Positions 54,266-63,469 of a stretch of DNA of 64,000 bases are shown here, one piece after another. The notes below the pieces were generated by a model, which saw nothing but the letters and a program-made list of their open reading frames with translations, had not been told where the DNA came from and did no database searches. The stretch is from Kluyvera sp047971185 (lineage in GTDB: Bacteria > Pseudomonadota > Gammaproteobacteria > Enterobacterales > Enterobacteriaceae). The DNA lies in the NCBI RefSeq assembly GCF_047971185.1, contig NZ_JBKDZH010000065.1, forward strand, positions 1 to 64,000, in the 5' to 3' direction. The position numbers and the translations under genes are program-made. The stretch's first letter is position 1, and every line of letters starts with the position of its first letter.

Positions 54266-55159
54266 TTATTTCAGATCCAGCATTGTTATCACCCGGGCAA
54301 TTTCCGCTATATCGCCTGCCGACAACGGAAGAAGAGGGCGGGGTAAACAGTCCGTATCGGTAAGCCCTAGTACTCCAGCGGCAGCGGCGATCACCCGAAT
54401 GCTTCCGCCGTGTTTGCGGAAAAGCGCCCACAAAGGCTCCAGGCGAGTCGTCAGAACCGTAACGCGGGCATGATCGTTTGCCGCTGCGGCCTCAGTTATC
54501 TGTTTGGCTGTTTCCGGGAACAAACCGCCACACACCGAGTACCAGACTTCGCAACCGGCCTTTAATCCCAACCCGGCAAAAGCATCACCACTAACCCCGA
54601 TCGTCACGCCCGGGCGAAGATATTTGCGTAATGTATCCACCCGTTCGCGGGCAGCAGTCGGGCTATCAGGCACGCCAGGAATTTTTACCGAACGCACACC
54701 TTCCAGGGATGATAAAAGACCATGCAGCTCATCGGTAAAAGTAAAATGTGTGGTACCCGGATTGTCATAGACACAAACCGGTACCGACACCTGCCGGGTA
54801 ACCGTCGCAAAAAGATCAAAAACCTCTTCATTGCGTAGGGACTGGTAGCTGACCGCCGGCAGCAACAGGGCATCAGCACCAGCCGACTGGGCATCCTCAG
54901 CCAGATGCAGAATTGCATCTGTGCTGAGAGCACCAACGCACACCATTACTGGAATATCCCCGGCGAGCTGTTTTGCCTGCGTCGCGATGCGTTTGCGCTG
55001 CTCCCGGGTCAGATATGCATAGCTGCCGGTGGAGCCAAGAATACCCATGGAATCAACGCGAGCCGCCTTAAGGCGAGCCAGAATCTTCCTGAATCCCCGT
55101 TCATCCACACCGCTGGTGGTGACCGGGGTTAACGGAAAAGCAGACAAGCCGGTGAACAT
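54266..55159 (-). CDS. DapA/NanA-family aldolase
   Basis: A 297-residue TIM-barrel class I aldolase/synthase. The Schiff-base lysine is in SVKIPG (about residue 165), and the tyrosine in CVYDNPGTT. Family members include dihydrodipicolinate synthase, sialic acid lyase and keto-acid aldolases; the true substrate is not clear, and a second DapA-like enzyme here is probably catabolic. It is downstream of the B3/B4 gene (21-bp gap) and upstream of the broken MFS gene. Confidence 0.9.
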   Translation of the reverse strand: MFTGLSAFPLTPVTTSGVDERGFRKILARLKAARVDSMGILGSTGSYAYLTREQRKRIATQAKQLAGDIPVMVCVGALSTDAILHLAEDAQSAGADALLLPAVSYQSLRNEEVFDLFATVTRQVSVPVCVYDNPGTTHFTFTDELHGLLSSLEGVRSVKIPGVPDSPTAARERVDTLRKYLRPGVTIGVSGDAFAGLGLKAGCEVWYSVCGGLFPETAKQITEAAAANDHARVTVLTTRLEPLWALFRKHGGSIRVIAAAAGVLGLTDTDCLPRPLLPLSAGDIAEIARVITMLDLK

Positions 55160-55180
55160 AATTATCTCTCCTGAATGATA

Positions 55181-55876
55181 TTACGTGCATTGCGCTTCGA
55201 TGAGCGTAACGTCAAACTGCACACCCGGCATCATTTGTTCAAGGCCGTCGGTCAACATCTTCCCGGCCTCATAAAGTTTCTCCAGCGGCATCTGCGGCAA
55301 GCTCTCCAGAATGAACCACATTTGCTGCGCGTCCACATTTAGGCGAGTTCTGATCCCCTGCCGCCAATTCCAGCGGCGACAGGTTATTCCTGCATCATCA
55401 CACCAGATAATTTCACCTTGCGGCGGGAATTCAACTGCGGGTTCGCCGTCTTTTACAGTATCAAAAGGTTCTGTACCTTTTGCCACGATCAGACGCGGTG
55501 ACCCCTGATAGGCAGCGATATTTTCGCCGCCAACAGGAACGGCATACCGAAGACTAACGGCATTATAGATATCCACAATCGGATCGAGAGCTGGCATATC
55601 GCCGTCGCGAAGCACGCGTTTACGCAGAGCGTCAGCGGAACACGGTGTGCGTTTGGGTTTGGCACCAAATGCCTGGAAAACCTCAGCCCATGCTGCAAGG
55701 TGAGATTCTGCCCATTCTGGCGCTCCCGCCAGAATAGCTTTACAGGCATCTTTCAATGCCATTTCACCGATCTGAGGATTTAGTACCGGCGCGGCCTGAA
55801 CTGAGATACTAAGCGCCCGAAAACCAGGCGCGACAGCATATACCTCAGGGGCGATTGACGGAGAGACAATGAACAC
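55181..55876 (-). CDS. B3/B4-domain protein (tRNA synthetase beta editing-like)
   Basis: A 231-residue protein from GTG 55876 (AGGA 7 bp upstream). A longer frame to 56278 is antisense to the XRE gene and not used. The core PIVDIYNAVSLRYAVPVGGE with AKGTEPFDTVKDGEPAVEFP and the RRWNWRQGIRTRLN stretch matches free-standing B3/B4 domains related to the phenylalanyl-tRNA synthetase beta editing domain. These may hydrolyse mischarged tRNA or act on amino-acid-like molecules. It is first in the minus operon, divergent from the XRE-cupin regulator. Confidence 0.85.
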   Translation of the reverse strand: MFIVSPSIAPEVYAVAPGFRALSISVQAAPVLNPQIGEMALKDACKAILAGAPEWAESHLAAWAEVFQAFGAKPKRTPCSADALRKRVLRDGDMPALDPIVDIYNAVSLRYAVPVGGENIAAYQGSPRLIVAKGTEPFDTVKDGEPAVEFPPQGEIIWCDDAGITCRRWNWRQGIRTRLNVDAQQMWFILESLPQMPLEKLYEAGKMLTDGLEQMMPGVQFDVTLIEAQCT

Positions 55877-55919
55877 GTGATAATCCTGTAATGACCAATT
55901 TATCTCATGATACCGACCA

Positions 55920-56522
55920 ATGACCAAAAAAGTCAATTTAGTGACCGATGCTGGTGCTGATGTTAGTACAGTTAACGAAGCCGTGTCACATCGAATAAAG
56001 CAGTACCGCAAGCAAAAAAAATTGTCGCTCGACGAGTTATCCAGGCGAGCGAATGTCAGTAAAGGCATGCTGGTCGAGATTGAGGGATGTAAGGCCAACC
56101 CCAGCATTGCGTTGTTGTGCCGTCTTGCTGCTGCAATGGGCGTCTCGGTGGCAGATTTTGTCGATGTCAGCACCCGGCCTGATGTCCACATTATTTCGGA
56201 TGCTGAGATCCCTGAACTCTGGAAGGGAGAAATGGGGGGAAGTGCCAGGCTGCTTGCTGGTTCAGGAGGACCTGACATGACGGAACTCTGGATGTGGGAG
56301 ATGCAGCCAGGGGAAAAGTTTTCTTCGCCAGGACACCCTTCGGGAGCGCTTGAGCTGCTTTATGTCCAGGCCGGAACGCTGACATTGGGTGTGAAGGATG
56401 TCCTTTTTCAGGTGATTACCGGCTACTCTGCGACGGCGAGAACCGATGCCCCCCACTTCTATGAAAACCAGGGCGAAAGCATTCTGAAATTCATCATGAC
56501 CGTTAACGAAAAAGCATCCTGA
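55920..56522 (+). CDS. XRE-family regulator with C-terminal cupin domain
   Basis: A 200-residue protein: helix-turn-helix at about 23-77 (RKQKKLSLDELSRRANVSKG) and a cupin at about 115-197 (GEKFSSPGHPSGALELLYVQ). Such regulators sense a small ligand by the cupin. It is separated by 43 bp from the divergent B3/B4 gene and so likely controls that operon. Confidence 0.9.
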   Translation: MTKKVNLVTDAGADVSTVNEAVSHRIKQYRKQKKLSLDELSRRANVSKGMLVEIEGCKANPSIALLCRLAAAMGVSVADFVDVSTRPDVHIISDAEIPELWKGEMGGSARLLAGSGGPDMTELWMWEMQPGEKFSSPGHPSGALELLYVQAGTLTLGVKDVLFQVITGYSATARTDAPHFYENQGESILKFIMTVNEKAS

Positions 56523-56571
56523 TTTTAGTACAAGATGATATTAGCAGCCCTTGCACAATGAGAACATAATC

Positions 56572-57075
56572 ATGCGTAAGCCATCCGGTCTTTTAGTCAC
56601 CCTGATGGAGCTCAAAAAATTTCAGGAAATGGCCTTTCATGATCTGTTACTTTCTGCTGAATGCGATGCAGTGCCTGAGATTGTTCGCACCGGATCATAC
56701 TGGCTTAATCATATTCATATTGTAGATAAAATTTTCCGCGCACATCTGAGCGGAGAAGTCCATGGTTTTACGTCGACGGTGAGTGATGACACTCCTGAAC
56801 TCCAGTTTTTAAGACAAGACGCCGCTAACAGCAACGACTGGCTGATTGCCTATGCCGTATCATTGGATGCAGACACGGCCACTGAGGGTGTTCGATTCGC
56901 ATTTACCGATGGGACGCCTGGTGATATGACGCGTGAAGAGATCCTGCTGCATTTGCTCACCCATGCCAGTTACCATCTGAGTACCTGCAGTCCGGCCCTG
57001 GAAAAAAATGGACTTACCATGCCTCCAGTGTTGCTGACTACCATGCTCAGCTCAACCTGTGCGGATGCTCTTTAA
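56572..57075 (+). CDS. DinB/YfiT-like metalloenzyme
   Basis: A 167-residue four-helix protein of the DinB superfamily. Histidines at expected places are seen in WLNHIHIVDKIFRAHL and LLHLLTHASYHLS, which fit a metal site. The start is ATG 56572; an in-frame TTG 21 bp upstream is possible. Members are thiol-S-transferases or metal-dependent hydrolases. Function here unknown. Confidence 0.8.
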   Translation: MRKPSGLLVTLMELKKFQEMAFHDLLLSAECDAVPEIVRTGSYWLNHIHIVDKIFRAHLSGEVHGFTSTVSDDTPELQFLRQDAANSNDWLIAYAVSLDADTATEGVRFAFTDGTPGDMTREEILLHLLTHASYHLSTCSPALEKNGLTMPPVLLTTMLSSTCADAL

Positions 57076-57112
57076 GAAAACGCCTGACAGTTACCTATAA
57101 GGATTTTGTTTA

Positions 57113-57571
57113 GTGAACAATCAGCATCTTACTTTTAGAAAAGACAGCTACATAGTGACAACAGATCCTGTGTTTTTCCAGACTGATGCCATACGTGATT
57201 TTCTTTCACAGTCATCCTGGGCTCCCGGAATTGATAAAGAAACTGTGCTTTTATCAATAGAGAACAGTTTGTGTTTTGGCCTGTTTGATGGTTCAGAGCA
57301 AATAGGATTTGCCCGGCTGGTGACTGACTATGCCACTTTTGGTTATCTTTGTGATGTGTATGTTCTTAAAGAGTATCAGAAGACCGGGCTCGGTCGCTGG
57401 CTAATCGAGTGCTGCCACGCGCATCCCGTCATGTCACGTCTTCGACGTATCATGCTGGTGACTGACAGTGTGCCATGGTTATACGAAAAACTCGGGTATA
57501 CCCCACTTAATCGACCTTATTTTGTCTGGCAAATCAATCGCCCGGATATCTACCAGCAACCGAAGCCATGA
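57113..57571 (+). CDS. GNAT acetyltransferase
   Basis: A 152-residue GNAT protein with a GTG start and AAGGA upstream. The acetyl-CoA site is DVYVLKEYQKTGLGRWLIEC, and the C-terminus ends with PWLYEKLGYTPLN. Substrate unknown. It follows the DinB-like gene by 38 bp, so the two may be co-transcribed. Confidence 0.88.
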   Translation: MNNQHLTFRKDSYIVTTDPVFFQTDAIRDFLSQSSWAPGIDKETVLLSIENSLCFGLFDGSEQIGFARLVTDYATFGYLCDVYVLKEYQKTGLGRWLIECCHAHPVMSRLRRIMLVTDSVPWLYEKLGYTPLNRPYFVWQINRPDIYQQPKP

Positions 57572-57717
57572 TTAAAAGGCGGAAATGGAATTCCGTGGCT
57601 TTCGCAGGAAGCAAGTATTTGCTAGCAGCTTCAATATACCCTCTTCCCAGTTGCGCCCCCTCTGACCTGCTCCCCCTAATCAACACTAAGTCCTATTAAC
57701 TACTTCCGTTTTTGGCA

Positions 57718-57770
57718 CTGAGCGGACTTTGGTCCGCGAAATGTCCGCTGTGAGCGGGAGCGGAAGTTGA
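57718..57770. repeat. Dispersed intergenic repeat, copy C
   Basis: Contains AATGTCCGCTGTGAGCGGGA and GAGCGGAAGTT, with an additional internal dyad (GCGGACTTTGGTCCGC). It is the longest of the four copies. Confidence 0.55.
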
Positions 57771-57826
57771 CTTAATAAGATTACCAGGGGGGCTTCAAAT
57801 GTAACTGGCGCGATTTTCTGAGATAC

Positions 57827-57904
57827 TTATAGCTTGAGCCGCTTTGCCTCGGATACTTCCATGCCGTCAAACTTCTTGCGCCAGTGTATAAAGTAGCGTC
57901 CGAA
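57827..57904 (-). pseudogene. IS3-family OrfA fragment
   Basis: On the minus strand FGRYFIHWRKKFDGMEVSEA then KRLKL and a stop. The W-R-K-K-F-G/D-G-M-x-V-S-E-A-K-R-L pattern is that of IS3-family OrfA proteins. Only about 26 codons remain, so it is a relic. Confidence 0.6.
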
Positions 57905-58220
57905 ATAGTGTGTTTTGGGCAGAGTTGCTGGGCATAAACACCGGCTTCGGTTTCTCAAAGGATGCTGGTGATCTTTTCGTCGGAAAAAAGCTTCTTCATG
58001 GGAATGTGCTTATGTTATTGAAGAAGACATTGTTAACATCACGGTGTATTAATAAACGGGGAGCAGGTCAATCCCAGTTATTCAGCATGATACCACTTAT
58101 GCAAACAAGTCATGGCGGCGCAATTGATAGGGAAATTGTAGTAAGAGTGCCTGCGTTGTCAGTGAATGCGAAAGAGGAAGTCCTGCGCAATTTTAGCAAA
58201 AAAACATATAAAAAGCGCTA
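57905..58220. other. Likely IS remnant region between GNAT gene and darG
   Basis: About 300 bp next to the OrfA relic. A 104-codon frame on the plus strand is open but has no ribosome site or known motif. I consider it decayed insertion sequence DNA. Confidence 0.4.
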
Positions 58221-59192
58221 CTAACTTCCCTTTATTTTTAGTTCGTTAAAAATATCTTCGGTTACTAATCCATTTTTAATTAATTGTTGCACGATATTTT
58301 TATTTTCTTTGAAATCATCAATGTGCAAGCCATGATTATTTTCATTGGCAATTCTCGTGATCACATGTACGCTATCTGTATAATCAATCTTATTTTTAAG
58401 CTCATTGAGCAAACTGATACTTGGCTTTAAAGTTGAAATTAGCTTACCAAACTCGATTTGTAACTCTTTGGATTGATGAGTATTAATATAATCTTCAATA
58501 AAAGAGTCAAAATCGTCCTGCAACTCGACTTTAAGGTTTGCTATATCCTTCATAACATTTTCTAACTCAGAAGAATATGGCCGTCCATGTTTAAAATCGA
58601 ATAAGAAAAGATTTGCTTTCTCAATACATTCGCAAATATAAAAAGCTGTATAAAGGGAGAATTTTTGCTTAACTTTTAATTTCCCATAGGCATAGTGAAC
58701 CAAAAGATGTTTAACGTTAATAATGTTTTTATTTTTTGATAGTTGATTATTAGTTGCAGGCGGGTAAATTACCACCTCAACATTATCTAAACTTTGAAAA
58801 GCTCTCAAAATAAGAGCTTCAACTTTATTCCAAGCGAGGCCCCCGTTACCACACCCTAAAGGTGGTATTGATATTGATGTGATTTTTCTTTCGACTATGG
58901 ACTTTGTTAAAGATTCAAGGCCTTGCGAGATAAAATCATATGTTGATTTTTTTCTCCAACTATCCTTAGTGGGAAAGTTTACGATTATCTTTCCCTTTTC
59001 TTCAACAAGTAAAACCTGTCCAATTTTCATTGTACCAGTGCCACAAGCTCTTTTGTAAACTTCGAAATTATTGGGAAAGTTTTCTTTGAAAGCCAAAGCA
59101 ATACCCTTTCCCATGACTCCTTGGCAGTTTACAGCATTCACAAGAGCCTGCGATGTAGAAGTTAGAAGATTTCCGCTTGCATACTTAATCAT
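58221..59192 (-). CDS. darG: DarG antitoxin, macrodomain DNA ADP-ribosylglycohydrolase
   Basis: A 323-residue protein. The macrodomain (about 1-155) has NAVNCQGVMGKGIALAFKEN and IPPLGCGNGGLAW, the ADP-ribose binding loops of DarG/TARG1-type. The C-terminal half is a helical domain, as in DarG proteins that bind DarT. It removes ADP-ribose from DNA bases and blocks the toxin. The start is 4 bp downstream of the darT stop, so the pair is one operon. Confidence 0.9.
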   Translation of the reverse strand: MIKYASGNLLTSTSQALVNAVNCQGVMGKGIALAFKENFPNNFEVYKRACGTGTMKIGQVLLVEEKGKIIVNFPTKDSWRKKSTYDFISQGLESLTKSIVERKITSISIPPLGCGNGGLAWNKVEALILRAFQSLDNVEVVIYPPATNNQLSKNKNIINVKHLLVHYAYGKLKVKQKFSLYTAFYICECIEKANLFLFDFKHGRPYSSELENVMKDIANLKVELQDDFDSFIEDYINTHQSKELQIEFGKLISTLKPSISLLNELKNKIDYTDSVHVITRIANENNHGLHIDDFKENKNIVQQLIKNGLVTEDIFNELKIKGS

Positions 59193-59196
59193 AGAA

Positions 59197-59778
59197 TTAG
59201 AACATATAAGAGTTGACTGTTACAAATATACTTAACCCTTGTTTTTTTATCAAGTCTTCGACATGTTTTTTTTCGTCTTCATTTTTTACATAGATGCAGC
59301 AAAAATTTTCCGGCTCGACCGTTACACTTGATAAACACTCAGCCATACATACAGATTTGCATTCTGCATTTTTATAATCCCTTGTATTCATAAGCTCCCA
59401 GTTAATTTGAGTCATCCCTTGTTCATAATCTAAGAGGCTGACAGCAGAACTGGCGGATAATGGATGTTTAGGTATAATTTTCCAACCATTTTTACTGGCA
59501 AATATTCGTCTAACCGAAATAATGCAAAATGATTTTTCTGTATGGTTTTTCAAAACTCTTCCATCGAATGGATTTTTAGTAAAAAAATGAAAGGGAACCA
59601 TTGTTTGCAAATTTAAAGCTTCGCGACCTGTTATTATTTCTCCGTCGGCCACATCAACAAACTCGCCTTTTACTGATGCACGGGATCTTAATCCTGTGTC
59701 TAAAATATTAGGGAGATTATCCATACATGTTAAATGATAGAGAAGAGCCTGATCTTCGATTTTTTTCCTTTCGCTCAT
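59197..59778 (-). CDS. darT: DarT toxin, DNA ADP-ribosyltransferase
   Basis: A 193-residue DarT/DUF4433 protein. The NAD site includes YHLT (His15) near the start and GREAL; the VPFHFFTKNPF stretch matches the conserved P-F-Y/H-F loop; the catalytic Glu147 is in CMAECLSSV. DarT modifies single-stranded DNA with NAD and stops replication of phage DNA. Upstream of darG, the usual order. The pair is AT-rich relative to the neighbours, which fits recent acquisition. Confidence 0.9.
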   Translation of the reverse strand: MSERKKIEDQALLYHLTCMDNLPNILDTGLRSRASVKGEFVDVADGEIITGREALNLQTMVPFHFFTKNPFDGRVLKNHTEKSFCIISVRRIFASKNGWKIIPKHPLSASSAVSLLDYEQGMTQINWELMNTRDYKNAECKSVCMAECLSSVTVEPENFCCIYVKNEDEKKHVEDLIKKQGLSIFVTVNSYMF

Positions 59779-60508
59779 TTCAACTTATCCTTTTAAATTC
59801 GTATATCCACTTATAAAACCAAACCTCACTGGCAGTCAAGTCATTTAAGACTATTCCGATTGAATGCTTCCTATCGATCTAATTTTTATCTTTTTTTTTG
59901 TGTGATTTGGCATTATTGATATACAAGGTAAAACAACTGTTCAGTGGTCTACAAATGCTGAGTGATTCCGATAGCCGGTTTGAGGGGGCAATGACCAAGG
60001 TGCATGCGCAGAACAAAATGAAAAAGGCAGGTATGCCTGAAAGAGTATGTATTGCCTGAAAACGCAACCAGCGACAGAGATGTTCGCTCAGAATCTGATT
60101 TCATCCACTAAGCCTAAGTCCATTGGAAACGGGTATGTGGAGAGCAAGGTTTAGATAAGCTCAGTTCATAAGGTCACACTTGCAGAGATTTTTGGGGTGA
60201 TACGCGTTCTTAGCTGCGTTCTTTGAAAAACGCAGGGACATTCTGGCCTTCCCCATGAGTACTAGTTTTCATTGCATCTATGGGTATGAGCAACGTCCAC
60301 TCCTGCCACTAATCGGACGAGTTTACTTAGCTGAAGGTCTGCTGTGAGCGAACAGCGGACATTGCTAACAGTATTCTGTGTGAGTCAACGGGGAGTAAGT
60401 CACATCCTGTAAGCCTCACCATACGCCTACAATTCGAAAGTGGATGTCAGCGTATTGAAGCATCATGTGATAGATTGCTTTTTTGATCGCGTAAATAGGG
60501 AACAATAA
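59779..60508. other. Intergenic region between darT and the DUF4365-type gene
   Basis: About 730 bp with copy D of the dispersed repeat near 60327-60370. Promoters of the two divergent genes should lie here. Short frames are not supported. No RNA gene is seen. Confidence 0.5.
60327..60370. repeat. Dispersed intergenic repeat, copy D
   Basis: Core GCTGTGAGCGAACAGCGGAC with flanking CTGAAGGTCT and ATTGCTAACA. It is the best reference copy; copies A to C match parts of it. The arms GTCTGCTGT and ACAGCGGAC form an imperfect hairpin. Confidence 0.55.
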
Positions 60509-61549
60509 GTGACCTCTGAATCAAATCGAATTTCCGCTGCAAGCACCGCCTATGTCGATGCAGTTTGTCGTGCTTGGGGGTGGTCATGGCAAGAGGTAGG
60601 ACAGGCCGATGATGACGGTTTTGATGGGCTAGTGTACTTGCGAAGCAAAAGGGTCAATGAAGAGCGTCCAAATGATCGCCGATCATGGAAACATGAATTT
60701 ACTGGGGGCCTAATCCAAGTCCAGGTTAAGAGTGGGGCAAGCTACGTGGAACACACGTATGAAGACTTTCTCGAACTTAGAATTCCAAATCTTGAGGTAA
60801 AGCGGGATCTTTGGAACAAATCACCGCTGCCTGTTGCGCTGGTTTATGTTAAGGAAGCATTACCGGGAAAACTTGTAAGCCAAGCTTGGTGGGCCGATCT
60901 AAAGCGAGCTGACTCCTATACTAAACGGGGCACTGTGATCGTCCAGCTAAAAAACAGATTCCAATCGGGCCAAGAGTGCATTCGACCATTTTCACGACTT
61001 GCTACCGGTCAGCATCGAGCGCAGGGGCTCGTGGAAATTGATATGACGCAGCAGAGTAGTTTACCTGCACGTATTAATTCGATTTCTAAATCAACCAAGT
61101 TTGCAGCTTGGGATTTTTATAAATTGTGGAAGGACGCAGGTGCCACGCATCCCACACTTGGTAATGTCATAGTGAATAGAACGGGCTGGTCTCACATTAC
61201 GCGTGTAAAACGACCACTTGCACGAATCAGTGCAAGTTTTGAGTTGTTACCTACCGCCGCACGTATTATTGAGACAGTCGATACATGGCATAAGCTTCGA
61301 AGAGGTCTAAAGACTCGAAAGTTTCCAGATGGTTCATGGGCGGAATACGACTACCTGGGGGTCTCTGCGTTAGTAAAGTGGCCTGCGCGGGAAGCATCTG
61401 AGGTAGTCGTGATACTTAAGCGTGAGACTACCCTAAGTGAAGATTTTATAGCTAAAGGTTCTAGCGCAAAGAGCGGTATTAAGGTTATAGAAATAAAAAC
61501 TTGGTTCTATTCCGTGTACGAGCCCGGTAGGCGTAAAGGAAAAATTTGA
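60509..61549 (+). CDS. DUF4365-type nuclease fused to a C-terminal RNase-like domain
   Basis: A 346-residue protein from GTG 60509 with a GGGA ribosome-like site. The first about 170 residues match the DUF4365 pattern: GWSWQEVGQADDDGFDG (Asp-x-Gly-x-Asp), then GGLIQVQVKSGASY, so a PD-(D/E)xK nuclease-like core with Asp and Gln-x-Lys. After a linker (about 170-205) comes another domain with GWSHITRVKRP, YLGVSALVKWP, VVVILKRE and KTWFYSVYEPGR, a layout like BECR/EndoU/colicin-type RNases of phage and toxins. No antitoxin neighbour is seen. Defence by nucleic-acid cleavage is the best guess. Confidence 0.7.
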   Translation: MTSESNRISAASTAYVDAVCRAWGWSWQEVGQADDDGFDGLVYLRSKRVNEERPNDRRSWKHEFTGGLIQVQVKSGASYVEHTYEDFLELRIPNLEVKRDLWNKSPLPVALVYVKEALPGKLVSQAWWADLKRADSYTKRGTVIVQLKNRFQSGQECIRPFSRLATGQHRAQGLVEIDMTQQSSLPARINSISKSTKFAAWDFYKLWKDAGATHPTLGNVIVNRTGWSHITRVKRPLARISASFELLPTAARIIETVDTWHKLRRGLKTRKFPDGSWAEYDYLGVSALVKWPAREASEVVVILKRETTLSEDFIAKGSSAKSGIKVIEIKTWFYSVYEPGRRKGKI

Positions 61550-62040
61550 TCGGTGCGTCACTCTCAGACTGATCCAGACGTACCAGGAAACCCAATACCG
61601 GCAGGCTAGGTAAGAGTTAGCCGCTCTCTCTTGCGTGCGCACCGACCAGCGAGCAAGGTACCATAATCACTAGTTAGAGGTCTATACCCAGTAGAACAGG
61701 CAGCGCTATAAGCTCACGGCACACATAGCATTCACTTAACTGAAAATCTTGAATGTCTGCTTCTGGCACACAGCAGTCGTTCAGATGTAAGGTCTTACCC
61801 TAAGTAAATCTAATGAGGCAAATTTAGTTGGCGATGGTCAAATAATCTGCAAACGGTCGCCAATTAAAATGCAAATGGGTAGTCAAGTCCGATACAATGA
61901 TGCATGCGCGGCCATGCTGTAATCACTAAACGGTATGAAACCGGGGAGATGGCCGTGTTTCTACATACCGGTTGAATGAACAATGCCGTACCTGCACAGG
62001 CTGATACGGCTTTTCTGATGATCTTATTATGTCCGATGCG
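61550..62040. other. Intergenic region next to the integrase
   Basis: About 490 bp between the nuclease gene and the convergent integrase. It probably contains regulatory sites, but I see no clear gene or hairpin with T run. Confidence 0.45.
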
Positions 62041-63309
62041 TTATGCTACTTTGTGCTTCTCTTCTTGACCTTGGATATAAGGCGGTACATATGCCTCCCG
62101 GCAGGTATCCAGATAATCCGACCACCACTGCATCATCGCCTTACGGGCTTCCAGATGTTCGGCCTTATGAATGTATGCCAGACGCACGGTATTGCGCTCC
62201 TGATGACTCATCTGGCGCTCTACAGCATCCTGCGACCATAAACCGGACTCCATCAGGGCGCTGCATGCCATTGCCCGGAACCCGTGACCGCAGATATCCT
62301 GTTTAGTGTCGTATCCCATGAGGCGCAGTGCCTTATTCACGGTATTTTCACACATCGGTTTATATGGATTGTGGTCGCCAGGGAAGACCAGCTCACCATC
62401 ACCGGAGATATCCTTAATCCGTTTCAGAATGGCGATGGCCTGTTCTGAGAGGGGGACGATATGAGCAGTGCGCATTTTAGCTCCGCGCCCGGAATAACGT
62501 ACGCCTGCAATGGCTTCGCGTGTCGCGGGTATCGTCCAGACCCGGTTTCTATAATCAATCTCTGACCAGCGTGCAAAGCGCAATTCACTGGAGCGAATGA
62601 ACACATGTAACGTCAGCAGGACTGCAAGCCGAGTGAGTTCCCGTCCTCGGTGATAACCGTCAATCCGTTCAAGCAGTTCAGGCAGCCGCTCCAGTGGCAG
62701 GGCGGGATAATGCCGTCTGACAGGAGGGGAAGTCACCCCGTCAAGGTTTGCAGCCGGATCAATGTCGATTAATCCCTGGTGAACCGCATGACGCATGATG
62801 CTGCAAAGGTGTTGCCGCGTGCGGGACGCAACTTCAAGCAGTCCTTTTTCCTCAATCCCTTTCAGCAGGCCAATGAAATGCCAGGGTTTAAGCTCTGAGA
62901 CTGACAGGTGGCCGATAACCGGAAATACATGATTGTTCAGGCTGGCAAGCAGACGGTCAGCGGTGTTCTGCGACCATTTTTTATTACTTTTATGCCACGC
63001 CAGTGCCACGATTTTAAATACTTTCTCCGGTTTGTACGCTCCGCGTTCAACTGCCCGCTGCTGTGCCGGGTTGATGTTCAGCGCCAGCATCTTACGGATA
63101 CCTTCGCGCTGCTGGCGGGCATCAGACAGGGAGACGGCAGGATAGGCACCCAGTGCAATACGGGATTCTTTACCGTTAATACGGTACTTGAGATACCAGT
63201 GGCGGGAACCGCCCGGTTTGACCAGCAGATACAGACCGTGGGAATCGGAGACTTTAAAGGGTTTATCAGTGGGCTTGAGAGTGCGGATTTTCGCGTCGCT
63301 AAGGGACAT
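62041..63309 (-). CDS. int: P4/HPI-type tyrosine integrase of the ICE
   Basis: A 422-residue integrase. The N-terminal arm-binding domain (DUF4102, about 1-90) starts MSLSDAKIRTLKPTDKPFKV. The catalytic domain shows Arg239 in FIRSSELR, His342/Arg345 in GHGFR, His369 in QMSHQERN and the nucleophile Tyr379 in LAYIHKAEHLE. It is encoded toward the inside, with start 162 bp from the tRNA-Asn 3' end. It catalyses recombination between the 17-bp sites. Confidence 0.95.
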   Translation of the reverse strand: MSLSDAKIRTLKPTDKPFKVSDSHGLYLLVKPGGSRHWYLKYRINGKESRIALGAYPAVSLSDARQQREGIRKMLALNINPAQQRAVERGAYKPEKVFKIVALAWHKSNKKWSQNTADRLLASLNNHVFPVIGHLSVSELKPWHFIGLLKGIEEKGLLEVASRTRQHLCSIMRHAVHQGLIDIDPAANLDGVTSPPVRRHYPALPLERLPELLERIDGYHRGRELTRLAVLLTLHVFIRSSELRFARWSEIDYRNRVWTIPATREAIAGVRYSGRGAKMRTAHIVPLSEQAIAILKRIKDISGDGELVFPGDHNPYKPMCENTVNKALRLMGYDTKQDICGHGFRAMACSALMESGLWSQDAVERQMSHQERNTVRLAYIHKAEHLEARKAMMQWWSDYLDTCREAYVPPYIQGQEEKHKVA

Positions 63310-63469
63310 ATGGGGGTCACTCCATTATCGAACTAACCTGACCCCAGATTTGACCACCAATTTTTCCCGATGCGGAGGGTAAAATCAAAATGCACCGGGA
63401 AGAGTTATCACGCTAACCTGTTGAATCAACATCATATGAGGATTCGAAAGGATGCATGAAAGCAGGAAA

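Noticed and set aside
55877..56278. N-terminal extension of the B3/B4 gene
   Set aside because: It is antisense to the XRE-cupin gene and has no family similarity; GTG 55876 with a ribosome site is a better start.
57910..58224. 104-codon frame on the plus strand
   Set aside because: Next to an IS3 OrfA relic, no ribosome site, and probably lies in decayed insertion sequence DNA.
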